A DNA stretch of 64,000 nt from CADCVT01 sp036389155. GTDB taxonomy: Bacteria; Actinomycetota; Thermoleophilia; Solirubrobacterales; Solirubrobacteraceae. Shown here one piece after another: positions 23,910-33,731 of this stretch (position 1 is its first letter; each line of letters opens with the position of its first letter). The notes beneath the pieces were generated by a model that was not told where the DNA came from, did not search any database, and saw only the letters and a list, made by a program, of their open reading frames with translations. The stretch is from NCBI GenBank assembly GCA_036389155.1, contig DASVQN010000052.1, forward strand, positions 7,890 through 71,889. The letters run 5' to 3'. Both the position numbers and the translations under genes were made by a program.

Positions 23910-24951
23910 ATACCGGCAGCTCCAGCTGCTCCTCGCCGGCGGTCCCGTCGAGGTTGGTGACGCTGAGGCCGACGAGGGTGATCCCGTTGTGCTCGACGAG
24001 CGGCATCGCCGCGTCGAGGAGGCGGCGGGAGGCCGCGGCGATCGCCTCGGCGCGGGAGGTCGGGTGGCCGAGGGTGCACGAGCGGGTCGCCCGGGTGTAG
24101 TCGCCGAAGCGCAGGCGCAGCACGACCGTCCGCCCGGCGCGGCCCTTGCGCTCCATCCGCTTGGCGAGCCGCTCGGCGAGGTCGTCGATCGCGGCGTCGA
24201 GGTCGGGTCGCGACCGGGGTCTTCGGCCGAGCGACCGCTGGGCCCCGAACGACCGCCGGCCGCGCCTTCGCCGCACGCGCCGGGGCTCGTGGTTGTTGGC
24301 GATCGCGTGCACGTAGCCGCCCGCCGCCTTGCCGAGGATCGCGACGAGCTGCTCGCGCGTCAGCTCCGCGGCCTGGCCGACCGTCGTCAGCCCGATCGCG
24401 TGGAGCTTGCGCGTCGTCGCCGGCCCGATGCCCCAGATCCGCTCGACCGGCAGCGGCCGCAGGAACTCGAGCTCGCCGTCGGGCGGCACGACGTACAGCC
24501 CGTCCGGCTTCGCGGTCCGGCTCGCGATCTTCGCCAGGACCTTCGTCCGCGCGACGCCGACGCTCAGCGGCAGCCCGACCTCCTCGCGGACCTCGCGGCG
24601 CAGCCGCTCGGCCAGCGCGCGCGGCGCCTCGCGCCCCTGCTCGCCGACGTGCAGGAACGCCTCCTCGAGCGACCCGGGCTCGACCACCTCCGTGAACCGG
24701 TCGAACACCTCGAACACCGCGCGGCTCGCCTCCATGTACGCGTCGAAGTTCGTCTCCACCACGAGCACGTCCGGGCACAGCGCCCGCGCCCGCGCCGTCG
24801 CCATCCCGCCCCGCACGCCGAACGCCCGCGCCTCGTAGCTCGCGGCCATCACGACCCACCCGCCGACCACGACCGGCCGCCCGCGAAGCGAGGCGTCGTC
24901 GCGCTGGGCGACCGAGGCGTAGAAGGCGTCGACGTCGGCGTGGAGGATCAT
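23908..24951 (-). CDS. dinB: Y-family DNA polymerase IV
   Basis: 347 residues from ATG 24951 (MILHADVDAFYASV), where the family always begins; an upstream ATG at 24969 lies inside the SOS box and is rejected. The palm has the first catalytic Asp in HADVDAF. The second acidic pair is in GSLEEAFLHV, where canonical proteins have Asp-Glu: here it is Glu-Glu. The thumb helix-hairpin-helix is VERIWGIGPATTRKL, and the little finger follows (about 235-345). The C-terminus reads QLELPV, close to a beta-clamp-binding motif. It performs translesion synthesis under SOS control. Confidence 0.9.
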   Translation of the reverse strand: MILHADVDAFYASVAQRDDASLRGRPVVVGGWVVMAASYEARAFGVRGGMATARARALCPDVLVVETNFDAYMEASRAVFEVFDRFTEVVEPGSLEEAFLHVGEQGREAPRALAERLRREVREEVGLPLSVGVARTKVLAKIASRTAKPDGLYVVPPDGELEFLRPLPVERIWGIGPATTRKLHAIGLTTVGQAAELTREQLVAILGKAAGGYVHAIANNHEPRRVRRRRGRRSFGAQRSLGRRPRSRPDLDAAIDDLAERLAKRMERKGRAGRTVVLRLRFGDYTRATRSCTLGHPTSRAEAIAAASRRLLDAAMPLVEHNGITLVGLSVTNLDGTAGEEQLELPV

Positions 24952-24960
24952 GTCTCGATA

Positions 24961-24974
24961 CGAACACATGTTCG
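24961..24974. promoter_or_regulatory. LexA-binding SOS box of dinB
   Basis: CGAACACATGTTCG matches the Gram-positive/actinobacterial LexA consensus CGAACRNRYGTTYG at every defined position. The symmetry extends to TACGAAC-ACAT-GTTCGTA (24959-24976). It begins 10 nt before the dinB start codon, so LexA would sit on the promoter or start site. The divergent serine hydrolase starts 34 bp on the other side and could also be affected. Confidence 0.85.
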
Positions 24975-24991
24975 TACGCCGGTCGGACGTC

Positions 24992-24997
24992 TACGCT
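24992..24997 (+). promoter_or_regulatory. Putative -10 of leaderless serine hydrolase gene
   Basis: TACGCT ending 10 nt before ATG 25008, with no Shine-Dalgarno in between. Confidence 0.3.
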
Positions 24998-25007
24998 CCC
25001 GCGCTCG

Positions 25008-26168
25008 ATGTCCGGCTTCGCGTCACCCGCCTTCCGCCCGGTCGCGGAGGCCTTCGGGAAGCTCGTCGCCCGCGGGGCGGGAGGCGGCGCGCTCGTGGTC
25101 CGCCACCGCGGCGAGACGGTGGTCGATCTCGCCGGGGGATGGGCCGACGCGCGCCGGACGCGCCCGTGGACGCCGGAGACGCTCTCCGTGAGCTTCTCGA
25201 CCACGAAGGGCGTGGCGTCGACCGTCATGCACCGGCTGGTCGAGCGCGGCCTGCTCGACCTCGACGACCCAGTCGCGAGGCACTGGCCCGAGTTCGGGGC
25301 GGGCGGCAAGGAGCGCGTCACCCTCCGCGACGTCATGACCCACCGCGCCGGCCTGCACAGCGTGCAGGCGGTCGCGGACACCGGACCGGACATCCTCGAC
25401 CACCTCGCGATGGAGGAGCGGCTCGCGGCGCGGAAGCTGGATCGCGCGCCGACGACCCGCTCGGGCTACCACGCGATCACGTACGGCTGGATCCTCGCGG
25501 GCATCGCCCGGCGCGTCACCGGCAAGGGCATGGCCGACCTCGTCCGGACCGAGGTCGCCGAGCCGCTCGGCGTCGACGGGCTCCACATCGGGGCGCCGCA
25601 CGAGGTCCGCGACCGCATCGCCGAGCCGATCGGGTCGGCGCTCCGTCACCTCGGCTCGGCCGCCGCCGTCATGGCCCCGCTGTGGACCCGCGCCGCCCGC
25701 GCCCGCCCCGCGATCGAGGCGCTGCACCTGCCCGGCTTCGACCGGCTCTTCCTCGGCGCCGAGCCGCCGATCTGGAACACCGAGATGCCCGCCGTCAACG
25801 GGATCTTCAGCGCCGGCGCGCTCGCCCGCCTGTACGAGGCGCTCGCGCTCGGAGGCGGGGGCCTGCTGAAGCCGGAGACCGTCGAGCGCCTCGGGAAGGT
25901 CCAGGTCCGCACCCCGGACGTCGTGCTCGGCCTGCGGATGCGCTGGCGCCTCGGCTACCACCAGGCGTTCGTGGCCGGCCCGCAGGCGCCGCGCGCGTTC
26001 GGCCACTACGGCTACGGAGGCTCCGGCGCGTGGGCGGACCCGGACGCGGGCCTCGCGCTCGGCTTCGTGACCAACCGCATCGGCTCGCTCTCGACGCCGC
26101 TCGGCGACCTGACGCTGCTGCGCCTGAACAAGGTCGTCCACGGGTGCGCGGCGAACGTTGCGGCGTGA
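25008..26168 (+). CDS. Serine hydrolase, class C beta-lactamase-like / EstB-type esterase
   Basis: 386 residues. The S-x-x-K nucleophile motif is in SFSTTKGVAS (about 63-72). The Tyr motif is SGYHAITYGW (about 149-158) in the place of Y-x-N, and the third motif region is HYGYGGSGAW near 331-340. There is no signal peptide, so it is cytosolic and more likely an esterase than a beta-lactamase. The stop overlaps the next gene's GTG start by 4 nt (GTGA), linking it to a channel-like membrane protein. The divergent dinB SOS box is 34 bp upstream. Confidence 0.82.
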   Translation: MSGFASPAFRPVAEAFGKLVARGAGGGALVVRHRGETVVDLAGGWADARRTRPWTPETLSVSFSTTKGVASTVMHRLVERGLLDLDDPVARHWPEFGAGGKERVTLRDVMTHRAGLHSVQAVADTGPDILDHLAMEERLAARKLDRAPTTRSGYHAITYGWILAGIARRVTGKGMADLVRTEVAEPLGVDGLHIGAPHEVRDRIAEPIGSALRHLGSAAAVMAPLWTRAARARPAIEALHLPGFDRLFLGAEPPIWNTEMPAVNGIFSAGALARLYEALALGGGGLLKPETVERLGKVQVRTPDVVLGLRMRWRLGYHQAFVAGPQAPRAFGHYGYGGSGAWADPDAGLALGFVTNRIGSLSTPLGDLTLLRLNKVVHGCAANVAA

Positions 26169-26821
26169 TCGGCTTCGTCAGGCGCGAGCCCTCCGCGGTC
26201 CTCTTCGCCGTCCAGCTGATGGCGGTCCTCGTCTACCCGTTCATGGAGGGCCACGGGGCGGGACGGGCGCTCTTCAGCCTCGTCGGGGTGCTGGTGCTCG
26301 GGCTCGTCGTGCTCGCGGTGCGCGACTCGCCCGGCCTCACGAGCGTGGCGGTCGGGCTCGGCATCCCGGCGACCGTGCTGCTGCTCATCCAGGCCGTCAC
26401 GGGCGACGACGACCTGCTCCCGTACTCGTCGGCGGTCGAGGCCGCCCTCTACTTCTACGCGGCCGGCGCGTTGCTCTTCTACATGCTCGCCGACCACGAG
26501 GTCACGCGCGACGAGCTCTTCGCCGTCGGCGCGACGTTCACCCTCGTGGCCTGGGCGTTCGCGTACACGTTCACGGTCTGCCAGGCGGTCGACCCGGGCA
26601 GCTTCACCGCGGCCGTCGATCCCAGCGGCGATCGCAGCTGGATGGAGCTCCTCTTCCTCAGCTTCACGACGCTCACGAGCACCGGGCTCAGCGACGTCGT
26701 CCCCGTCGAGCCGTTCGCGCGCGCGCTCGTGATGCTCGAGCAGCTCGCGGGGCTCGGCTACGTGGCGCTCGTCGTCTCGCGGCTCGTCGGCCTCACCGTC
26801 GCGCGCCGCGCGCGGCAGTAG
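26165..26821 (+). CDS. Two-pore-type ion channel family membrane protein
   Basis: 218 residues with about six hydrophobic helices. The last part has a pore loop and a final helix: FLSFTTLTSTGLSDVVPVEP, in the place of T-x-x-T-x-G-Y-G-D of potassium channels, followed by RALVMLEQLAGLGYVALVVSRLVGL. The filter reads TSTGLSD, with Leu-Ser replacing Tyr-Gly, so K+ selectivity is doubtful. The GTG start (26165) overlaps the serine hydrolase stop, so it is co-translated with it. rapZ follows after 26 nt. Confidence 0.7.
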   Translation: MIGFVRREPSAVLFAVQLMAVLVYPFMEGHGAGRALFSLVGVLVLGLVVLAVRDSPGLTSVAVGLGIPATVLLLIQAVTGDDDLLPYSSAVEAALYFYAAGALLFYMLADHEVTRDELFAVGATFTLVAWAFAYTFTVCQAVDPGSFTAAVDPSGDRSWMELLFLSFTTLTSTGLSDVVPVEPFARALVMLEQLAGLGYVALVVSRLVGLTVARRARQ

Positions 26822-26847
26822 TCCGGGTCGCGCGCCACAATGGTCCC

Positions 26848-27756
26848 GTGGCCACCACCGAGAGCGGGCCCGTCGAGGCCGCCGCTCACGACGCGCAGCT
26901 GAAGGACTTCGTCGTCATCACCGGGTTCTCGGGTGCGGGGAAGTCGACCGCCATGAACGTCTTCGAGGACGCCGGCTACTTCTGCGTCGACAACCTGCCG
27001 CCGGAGATGATGCGCGGCCTCGTCGACCTCTTCCGCCATCCGGGCTCGAAGGTGCAGCTGGCGGCGGTGGTGTGCGACGTGCGAGGAGGCGAGTTCTTCG
27101 ACCCGCTGCTCGAGGTCCTGGAGGAGCTCGAGGAGGCCGGGGTGCCCGACCGTGTCCTCTTCCTCGACGCGGACGACGACGCGCTGCTGACCCGCTACAA
27201 GGAGACGCGCCGCCGGCATCCGCTGGCGACGGACGGCGGCGTCGCGGCGGGGATCCTCGCCGAGCGCGCCGTGCTGGCGCCGCTGCGCGAGCGCGCCGAC
27301 CTCGTCATCGACACCACGTCGATCTCCGCCGCCGCGCTCAGAAGACGCGTGGCCAAGGACATGCTGCCGCTCGAGCGCGAGCGCCTCACCGTCTCCTTCA
27401 CGAGCTTCGGCTTCAAGCACGGCCCGCTCCGCGACGCCGACCTCATCTTCGACGTCCGCTTCCTCCCGAACCCGCACTACGTCCCCGAGCTGCGACCGCT
27501 CACCGGGCTCGACGAGCGCGTCGTCGAGTACGTCGCGCAGGACGGCAAGCTCGACGAGCTCTACGAGCGCCTACACGCGCTGCTCGACTTCCTCCTCCCG
27601 CAGTACCTGCTGGAGGGCAAGGCGCACCTGACGATCGCGATCGGCTGCACCGGCGGCCGGCACCGCAGCGTCGCGATCGCCGAGCACCTCGGCGCTCGTT
27701 ACAAGGGGCGCGACGGCATCGCGGTGGACGTGGTCCACCGCGACGCGGCGCTCTAG
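26848..27756 (+). CDS. rapZ: RNase adapter protein RapZ / nucleotide-binding YvcJ family
   Basis: 302 residues. Walker A is GFSGAGKSTAMNVFED near residue 27, VDNLPPEMM follows, and the conserved C-terminal domain has FGFKHG, DVRFLPNPHYVPELRPLTG and IAIGCTGGRHRSV. In enterobacteria it guides RNase E to a sRNA; in Gram-positives it is a nucleotide-binding protein of unclear role. GTG 26848 has a CACAAT -10-like box ending 6 nt upstream. It normally sits before yvcK and whiA; here a secreted protein and a VOC protein follow instead. Confidence 0.92.
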   Translation: MATTESGPVEAAAHDAQLKDFVVITGFSGAGKSTAMNVFEDAGYFCVDNLPPEMMRGLVDLFRHPGSKVQLAAVVCDVRGGEFFDPLLEVLEELEEAGVPDRVLFLDADDDALLTRYKETRRRHPLATDGGVAAGILAERAVLAPLRERADLVIDTTSISAAALRRRVAKDMLPLERERLTVSFTSFGFKHGPLRDADLIFDVRFLPNPHYVPELRPLTGLDERVVEYVAQDGKLDELYERLHALLDFLLPQYLLEGKAHLTIAIGCTGGRHRSVAIAEHLGARYKGRDGIAVDVVHRDAAL

Positions 27757-27760
27757 ACGG

Positions 27761-28171
27761 CTACTTCGCCTTCGCGGTCCATTTGGTGTCGCCGCTGCAC
27801 GAGATCACGCGGCCCTCGCTCGCGCTGTAGTGCGAGGTCACCATCGAGAAGGAGCCCTTGGCCTTCTTGCCGGTGATCGTGCCCTTGATCTCGATCGAGC
27901 CGTTGCCTTCCTTGTCATCGCCCTTGTACTTGAACTTGCCGCCGGTGACCTTCATGGCCTTCGGCGGGATCACGGCGTTGAACTGGATGCCCTCGCCGAT
28001 GCAGAAGAGGTTGATGCCGCCGACGAAGTCGACGACCTTGCCGCTACGCAGCTTGAAGGTCAGCGGCCGGTTGTTCTCGTTCTTGCCCTTGAACTTGAGC
28101 GTGGGGGCGGCGGCCGCGGGGGTGGCGGCGAGGGCCGCGACGACGGCCAGGGGGAGGATGAATCGACGCAT
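27761..28171 (-). CDS. Small secreted protein, unknown function
   Basis: 136 residues. There is a clear Sec signal peptide (MRRFILPLAVVAALAATPAAA, cleavage after about residue 22). The mature part is Lys/Gly-rich and predicted all-beta: LKFKGKNENNRPLTFKL, GGKFKYKGDD, IEIKGTITGKKAKGSFSM. Two cysteines (FCIGEG and ISCSGD) could form one disulfide. I associate this type of small exported beta protein with Solirubrobacterales but know no function. It is convergent with rapZ, 4 bp away. Confidence 0.75.
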   Translation of the reverse strand: MRRFILPLAVVAALAATPAAAAPTLKFKGKNENNRPLTFKLRSGKVVDFVGGINLFCIGEGIQFNAVIPPKAMKVTGGKFKYKGDDKEGNGSIEIKGTITGKKAKGSFSMVTSHYSASEGRVISCSGDTKWTAKAK

Positions 28172-28223
28172 GAGAGGGCGTATCGGCGGCAGGGGCGCGC
28201 GATTTGAGGCCGAATGACGCGGG

Positions 28224-28592
28224 GTGCTCGATCACGTCGGCTTCGACGTCTCCAGCCTGTCGCGCTCGGCGCGGTTCTACGACGCCGTCTTCTTCGCGCT
28301 CGGCACCCGCCGCACGCACCAGTCCGGCCAGGCGATCGCCTACGGCGACAACGGCCCGTCGTTCTGGATCGTCGAGCGCGGCCGTCGGCCCGAGCCCGGC
28401 TACGGCCACGTCGCGCTGAAGGCGACGGGCAAGGCCGCCGTCGAGGCCGCCCACGCGGCGGGGCTGGCGCACGGCGGCAGCGACGACGGCGCGCCCGGCC
28501 CGCGGCCGCACTACGGCACCCGCTACTTCGCCGCCTACCTCCGCGACCCGGACGGCCTGCGCGTGGAGATCGTCACCGGCTCCGCTGGATAG
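28224..28592 (+). CDS. VOC-family (glyoxalase/dioxygenase fold) protein
   Basis: 122 residues, one full VOC module made of two beta-alpha-beta-beta-beta repeats. Metal-ligand positions look partly conserved: His in LDHVGFDV at the start, His in YGHVALKA, and Glu in DPDGLRVEIV at the end. The function (isomerase, resistance or lyase) is not predictable. The start is GTG 28224. It lies just upstream of gap, with a 43-nt gap that contains the gap Shine-Dalgarno. Confidence 0.78.
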   Translation: MLDHVGFDVSSLSRSARFYDAVFFALGTRRTHQSGQAIAYGDNGPSFWIVERGRRPEPGYGHVALKATGKAAVEAAHAAGLAHGGSDDGAPGPRPHYGTRYFAAYLRDPDGLRVEIVTGSAG

Positions 28593-28635
28593 GCTCCATC
28601 GCCTCGGGAAGGCGATTCAGGAGGACTTGAAACAC

Positions 28636-29664
28636 ATGGCCGTACGCGTAGGGATCAACGGCTTCGGGCGGATCGGCCGCAACCTGTTCCGCGCGGCGAA
28701 GGCGGCCGGAGCCGACATCGAGTTCGTGGCGGTCAACGACCTGACCGACAGCAAGACGCTCGGCCACCTCCTCAAGTACGACTCGATCCTGGGCCCGTAC
28801 AAGGGCACCGTGGAGGTCACGGGCGACGGCCTGAACGTCGACGGCGACGACCTGAAGGTGCTCGCCGAGACCGATCCCGCGAAGCTGCCGTGGGGCGACC
28901 TGGGCGTCGACGTCGTCATCGAGTCGACGGGACACTTCACCGACCGCGAGGGCGCGCAGAAGCACATCGACAGCGGGGGCGCGAAGAAGGTCATCATCTC
29001 CGCCCCGGCCAAGGGCGAGGACATCACCGTCTGCCTCGGCGTCAACTTCGACCAGTACGACCCCGAGCAGCACCACGTCATCTCCAACGCGTCGTGCACG
29101 ACCAACTGCCTCGCGCCGTTCGCGAAGGTCCTCAACGACACCGTGGGGATCAAGCACGGCCTGATGACGACCATCCACGCGTACACGGCCGACCAGCGCC
29201 TGCAGGACCTCCCGCACAAGGACCTGCGCCGCGCCCGCGCGGCCGCGATCAACCTGATCCCCGCCTCGACCGGCGCCGCGAAGGCCGTCGGCCTCGTGCT
29301 GCCGGAGATGAAGGGCAAGCTGTCGGGCTTCGCGGTCCGCGCCCCCGTCCCGACCGGGTCCGTCGTCGACCTGACGATCGAGGCCGAGCGCGAGACGACG
29401 GTCGAGGAGATCAACGAGGCGATGCGGGCCGCCGCCGAGAGCGACGGGCTGCAGGGCATCCTCCAGTACACCGAGGACCCGATCGTCTCGAGCGACATCG
29501 TCTCCAACCCGCACTCGTCGATCTTCGACGCGCAGCTGACGTCGGTCATCGACGGGACGATGGTCAAGGCCGTGTCGTGGTACGACAACGAGTGGGGCTA
29601 CTCGAACCGGGTCGTCGAGCTCGCCCAGCAGGTCCTCGTGCCGCAGGCCGCCGCCACCTCGTGA
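28636..29664 (+). CDS. gap: Glyceraldehyde-3-phosphate dehydrogenase
   Basis: 342 residues. The NAD-binding GINGFGRIGRN opens the protein; the catalytic Cys is in SNASCTTNCLAP (about 153) and the C-terminal WYDNEWGYSNRVVEL is intact. It oxidises glyceraldehyde-3-phosphate to 1,3-bisphosphoglycerate. ATG 28636 has an AGGAGG Shine-Dalgarno at 28619-28624, one of the few good ones in the window; the TTG at 28627 is rejected. It is first in a tightly coupled operon gap-pgk-tpiA-gpmI-doxX-like. The stop overlaps the pgk start (GTGA). Confidence 0.97.
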   Translation: MAVRVGINGFGRIGRNLFRAAKAAGADIEFVAVNDLTDSKTLGHLLKYDSILGPYKGTVEVTGDGLNVDGDDLKVLAETDPAKLPWGDLGVDVVIESTGHFTDREGAQKHIDSGGAKKVIISAPAKGEDITVCLGVNFDQYDPEQHHVISNASCTTNCLAPFAKVLNDTVGIKHGLMTTIHAYTADQRLQDLPHKDLRRARAAAINLIPASTGAAKAVGLVLPEMKGKLSGFAVRAPVPTGSVVDLTIEAERETTVEEINEAMRAAAESDGLQGILQYTEDPIVSSDIVSNPHSSIFDAQLTSVIDGTMVKAVSWYDNEWGYSNRVVELAQQVLVPQAAATS

Positions 29665-30788
29665 GGACCCTCGACGACCTCGGGGACGTCGAGGGGAAGC
29701 GGGTGCTGGTGAGGGTGGACTTCAACGTCCCCCTCGCCGAGGGTCGGATAACGGACGACACGCGGATCCGAGCGGCGCTGCCGACGCTGGAGGAGCTGCG
29801 CTCGCGCGGCGCGCGCCTCCTGCTCGCCGCGCACCTCGGCCGGCCGAAGGACCGCGAGCCCGAGCTCTCGCTGGCCCCGGTCGCGGCGCGGACGGCGGAG
29901 CTGCTCGGGGTGGACGTCGCGCTGGCGTCGTCGCTGGACGAGGTGCCGGACGGCGACGTCGTGATGCTCGAGAACGTCCGCTACGAGCCGGGGGAGACGA
30001 AGAACGACGCCGATCTCGCCGGGCGCTACGCGGCGCTCGCCGATGCGTACGTCAACGACGCGTTCGGCGCGGCGCACCGGGCGCACGCGTCGACGGAGGG
30101 CGTCGCGCGGCTCCTGCCGAGCTTTGCGGGACGGCTCCTCCAGCGTGAGGTCGAGACGTTGGAGGGCATCCTCCGCGACCCCGCGCGGCCTCTGGTCGCC
30201 GTCGTCGGCGGCGCGAAGGTCACGGACAAGATCGGGGTCCTCCAGGCGTTCCTCGAGCGCGCCGACGCGATCCTCATCGGCGGCGCGATGTGCTTTCCGT
30301 TCTTCGCGGCAGCCGGGCACTCGGTCGGGTCGTCGCTGTGCGAGGAGGAGGGGATCGAGCCGGCTCGCTCGGTCGGCTCCGACGCGAAGATCGCCCTGCC
30401 CGACGACCTGCGGCTCGGCCGCGCCTTCAGCGCCGACACCGACGTGCAGGACCTCGACGGCGTCGACGTCCCGGACGGGTGGATGGGGCTCGACATCGGC
30501 CCGCGCAGCGCGTCGCGGTACGCCGACACGATCGCCTCGGCCGGGACGGTGTTCTGGAACGGGCCGATGGGCGCGTTCGAGCTCGAGCCCTTCGCGGCCG
30601 GGACGCGCACGGTCGCCGAGGCCGTGGCCGCCGCGCCCGGGACGACCGTGGTCGGGGGCGGCGACAGCGCCGCGGCGCTCACGCAGTTCGGGCTGGCGGA
30701 TTCCGTCACGCACCTGTCGACGGGCGGCGGGGCCTCTCTGGAGCTGCTCGAGGGCAAGCCGCTGCCGGGCGTGGAGGCGCTGCGATGA
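29661..30788 (+). CDS. pgk: Phosphoglycerate kinase
   Basis: 375 residues, slightly shorter than the usual 390-400. Signatures are RVLVRVDFNVPL, AHLGRPK, VVMLENVRYEPGE, the VVGGAKVTDKI hinge, WNGPMGAFE, and TVVGGGDSAAAL with STGGGASLELLEGK. It makes ATP from 1,3-bisphosphoglycerate. GTG 29661 overlaps the gap stop, and the TGA overlaps the tpiA ATG (ATGA at 30785-30788). Confidence 0.97.
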   Translation: MRTLDDLGDVEGKRVLVRVDFNVPLAEGRITDDTRIRAALPTLEELRSRGARLLLAAHLGRPKDREPELSLAPVAARTAELLGVDVALASSLDEVPDGDVVMLENVRYEPGETKNDADLAGRYAALADAYVNDAFGAAHRAHASTEGVARLLPSFAGRLLQREVETLEGILRDPARPLVAVVGGAKVTDKIGVLQAFLERADAILIGGAMCFPFFAAAGHSVGSSLCEEEGIEPARSVGSDAKIALPDDLRLGRAFSADTDVQDLDGVDVPDGWMGLDIGPRSASRYADTIASAGTVFWNGPMGAFELEPFAAGTRTVAEAVAAAPGTTVVGGGDSAAALTQFGLADSVTHLSTGGGASLELLEGKPLPGVEALR

Positions 30789-31530
30789 GCGACCGCGTCC
30801 CGTTCATCGCCGGCAACTGGAAGATGCACAAGACCGCGGCCGAGGCCGAGGCGTTCCTCGCCGAGCTCGACGGGCGGGACTTCGGCGGCGTGCAGATCGC
30901 GGTCTGCGTCCCGTTCACGGCGTTGTGGGCGGCGCGGCGTGCGGCGCCTTCCGGGGTCGGCGTCTACGCGCAGACGATGCACGAGTCGCCCAGCGGCCCG
31001 TTCACCGGCGAGGTGTCGGCGCCGATGCTCACCGAGATCGGCGTCGACGGCGTCATCCTCGGCCACTCCGAGCGGCGCGAGCTCTACAACGAGACCGACA
31101 AGGCGCTGCAGCGCCGGGTCCCCGCCGCCCTCGAGGCCGGCCTGACGCCGATCCTGTGCGTGGGGGAGACCGAGGAGGAGCGCGATCGCGGCGACACCGA
31201 GCGCAAGCTGCGCACGCAGGTCCAGGAGGGGCTGCACGACGTCCCGACCGAGCGCCTGCACGAGGTCGTGATCGCCTACGAGCCGATCTGGGCGATCGGG
31301 ACCGGGAAGGTCGCGACGCCGGAGCAGGCGCAGGAGGCGTGCGCGTTCTGCCGCGCGCTGGTCGCGGACCGCTCGCGCGAGCAGGGCGCGCGCATCCGGG
31401 TGCAGTATGGCGGGTCGATGAAGCCGGGGAACGCGGCGGAACTGCTCGCGCTGCCGGACGTCGACGGCGGGCTGATCGGCGGCGCCTCGCTGGATCCCGC
31501 CGACTTCACGGCCATCGTCGACGCCGCTCG

Positions 31531-31534
<4 letters not shown>
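30785..31534 (+). CDS. tpiA: Triosephosphate isomerase
   Basis: 249 residues, full length. The N-terminal catalytic AGNWKMHK holds Asn and Lys, HSERR holds the electrophilic His, and the catalytic Glu is in AYEPIWAIGTGK, followed by the flexible loop. The phosphate-binding YGGSMKPGN and LIGGASLDP close the barrel. It interconverts dihydroxyacetone phosphate and glyceraldehyde-3-phosphate. It overlaps pgk upstream and gpmI downstream by 4 nt each (ATGA). Confidence 0.97.
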
Positions 31535-32981
<1,447 letters not shown>

Positions 32982-32985
<4 letters not shown>

Positions 32986-33335
32986 GCCGCGCGCGCCTGA
33001 CCCTCGGGATCTTCTGGCTCGCGGCCGGAGCGATCCACTTCGTCCGCCCGCAGTTCTACGACGCGATCGTCCCGCCGCCGCTCGACGAGCACGCGCGCGC
33101 GATCACGTACGCCAGCGGCGCGGCGGAGTGGCTCGGCTCCGCGCTCGCCTTCGCGGGCCCGCGGCGCCTCGCGCGCTGGTACCTGCTCCTGCTCCTCGCG
33201 GCCGTCTACCCCGCGAACGTCTGGATGGCGCTCGAGCCCGACAAGTTCCCCGACGCCCCGCACTGGGCGCTCATAGCCCGCCTGCCGGTCCAGTTCCTCT
33301 TCGCCTGTCACGCCATCGCCGGCACCCGCGAGTAG
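32982..33335 (+). CDS. DoxX-like small membrane protein
   Basis: 117 residues with four predicted TM helices; it starts LTLGIFWLAAGAIHFVRPQFY, which is the DoxX-like family opening. The PANVWMALE and ARLPVQFLFACHA segments fit the rest of the family. The function of these proteins is uncertain (redox or quinone association has been proposed). GTG 32982 overlaps the gpmI stop, making it the last gene of the glycolytic operon. The repeat-rich non-coding patch follows. Confidence 0.78.
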
Positions 33336-33441
33336 GGCGGTCCGGGCCTACTTCGCTGCGGCGCGGCGCTCCTCCGCGGCCGCGAGGAGCGGCCCGCCCG
33401 CCCACCCCGCCACGCGCCGGCGGCCCCGGCCGTTGCGGCGG

Positions 33442-33533
33442 GGCGGGCGGTCCGACCATTCCACCCTCCAGACGGACATCGGGCTCCGCCCTCAGGTCCC
33501 GAGCGTCTGGCCGGCGGAAGGTCGGCCCGCCGC
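33442..33533. repeat. Large palindromic element, copy 1
   Basis: A ~92-nt imperfect palindrome. The outer arm GGCGGGCGGTCCGACC...TTCC pairs with GGAAGGTCGGCCCGCCGCC, the middle arm CCAGACG pairs with CGTCTGG, and the inner TCGGG pairs with CCCGA around a short loop. It could fold as RNA or extrude as a cruciform, and looks like a REP/MITE-type intergenic element. Confidence 0.7.
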
Positions 33534-33639
33534 CAGTCGGCGTCCGCGGTGGCGCGGGCGCGCCGGCCGCGTCGTCCTGCTTCGGCCCCACCTGCCGGGG
33601 GTCAAGCAGGACAACCCCCCGGGCTGTTGTCGGTGGCGG

Positions 33640-33731
33640 GGCGGGCGGTCCGACCATTCCACCCTCCAGACGGACATCGGGCTCCGCCCTCAGGTCCCGA
33701 GCGTCTGGCGGGCGGAAGGTCGGCCCGCCGC
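33640..33731. repeat. Large palindromic element, copy 2
   Basis: Same palindrome as copy 1, shifted by exactly 198 bp. The three paired arms are conserved, with a single change next to CGTCTGG (cc becomes cg). The flanking second halves differ at more positions than the palindromes do, so the palindromic core looks the more constrained. Confidence 0.7.
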
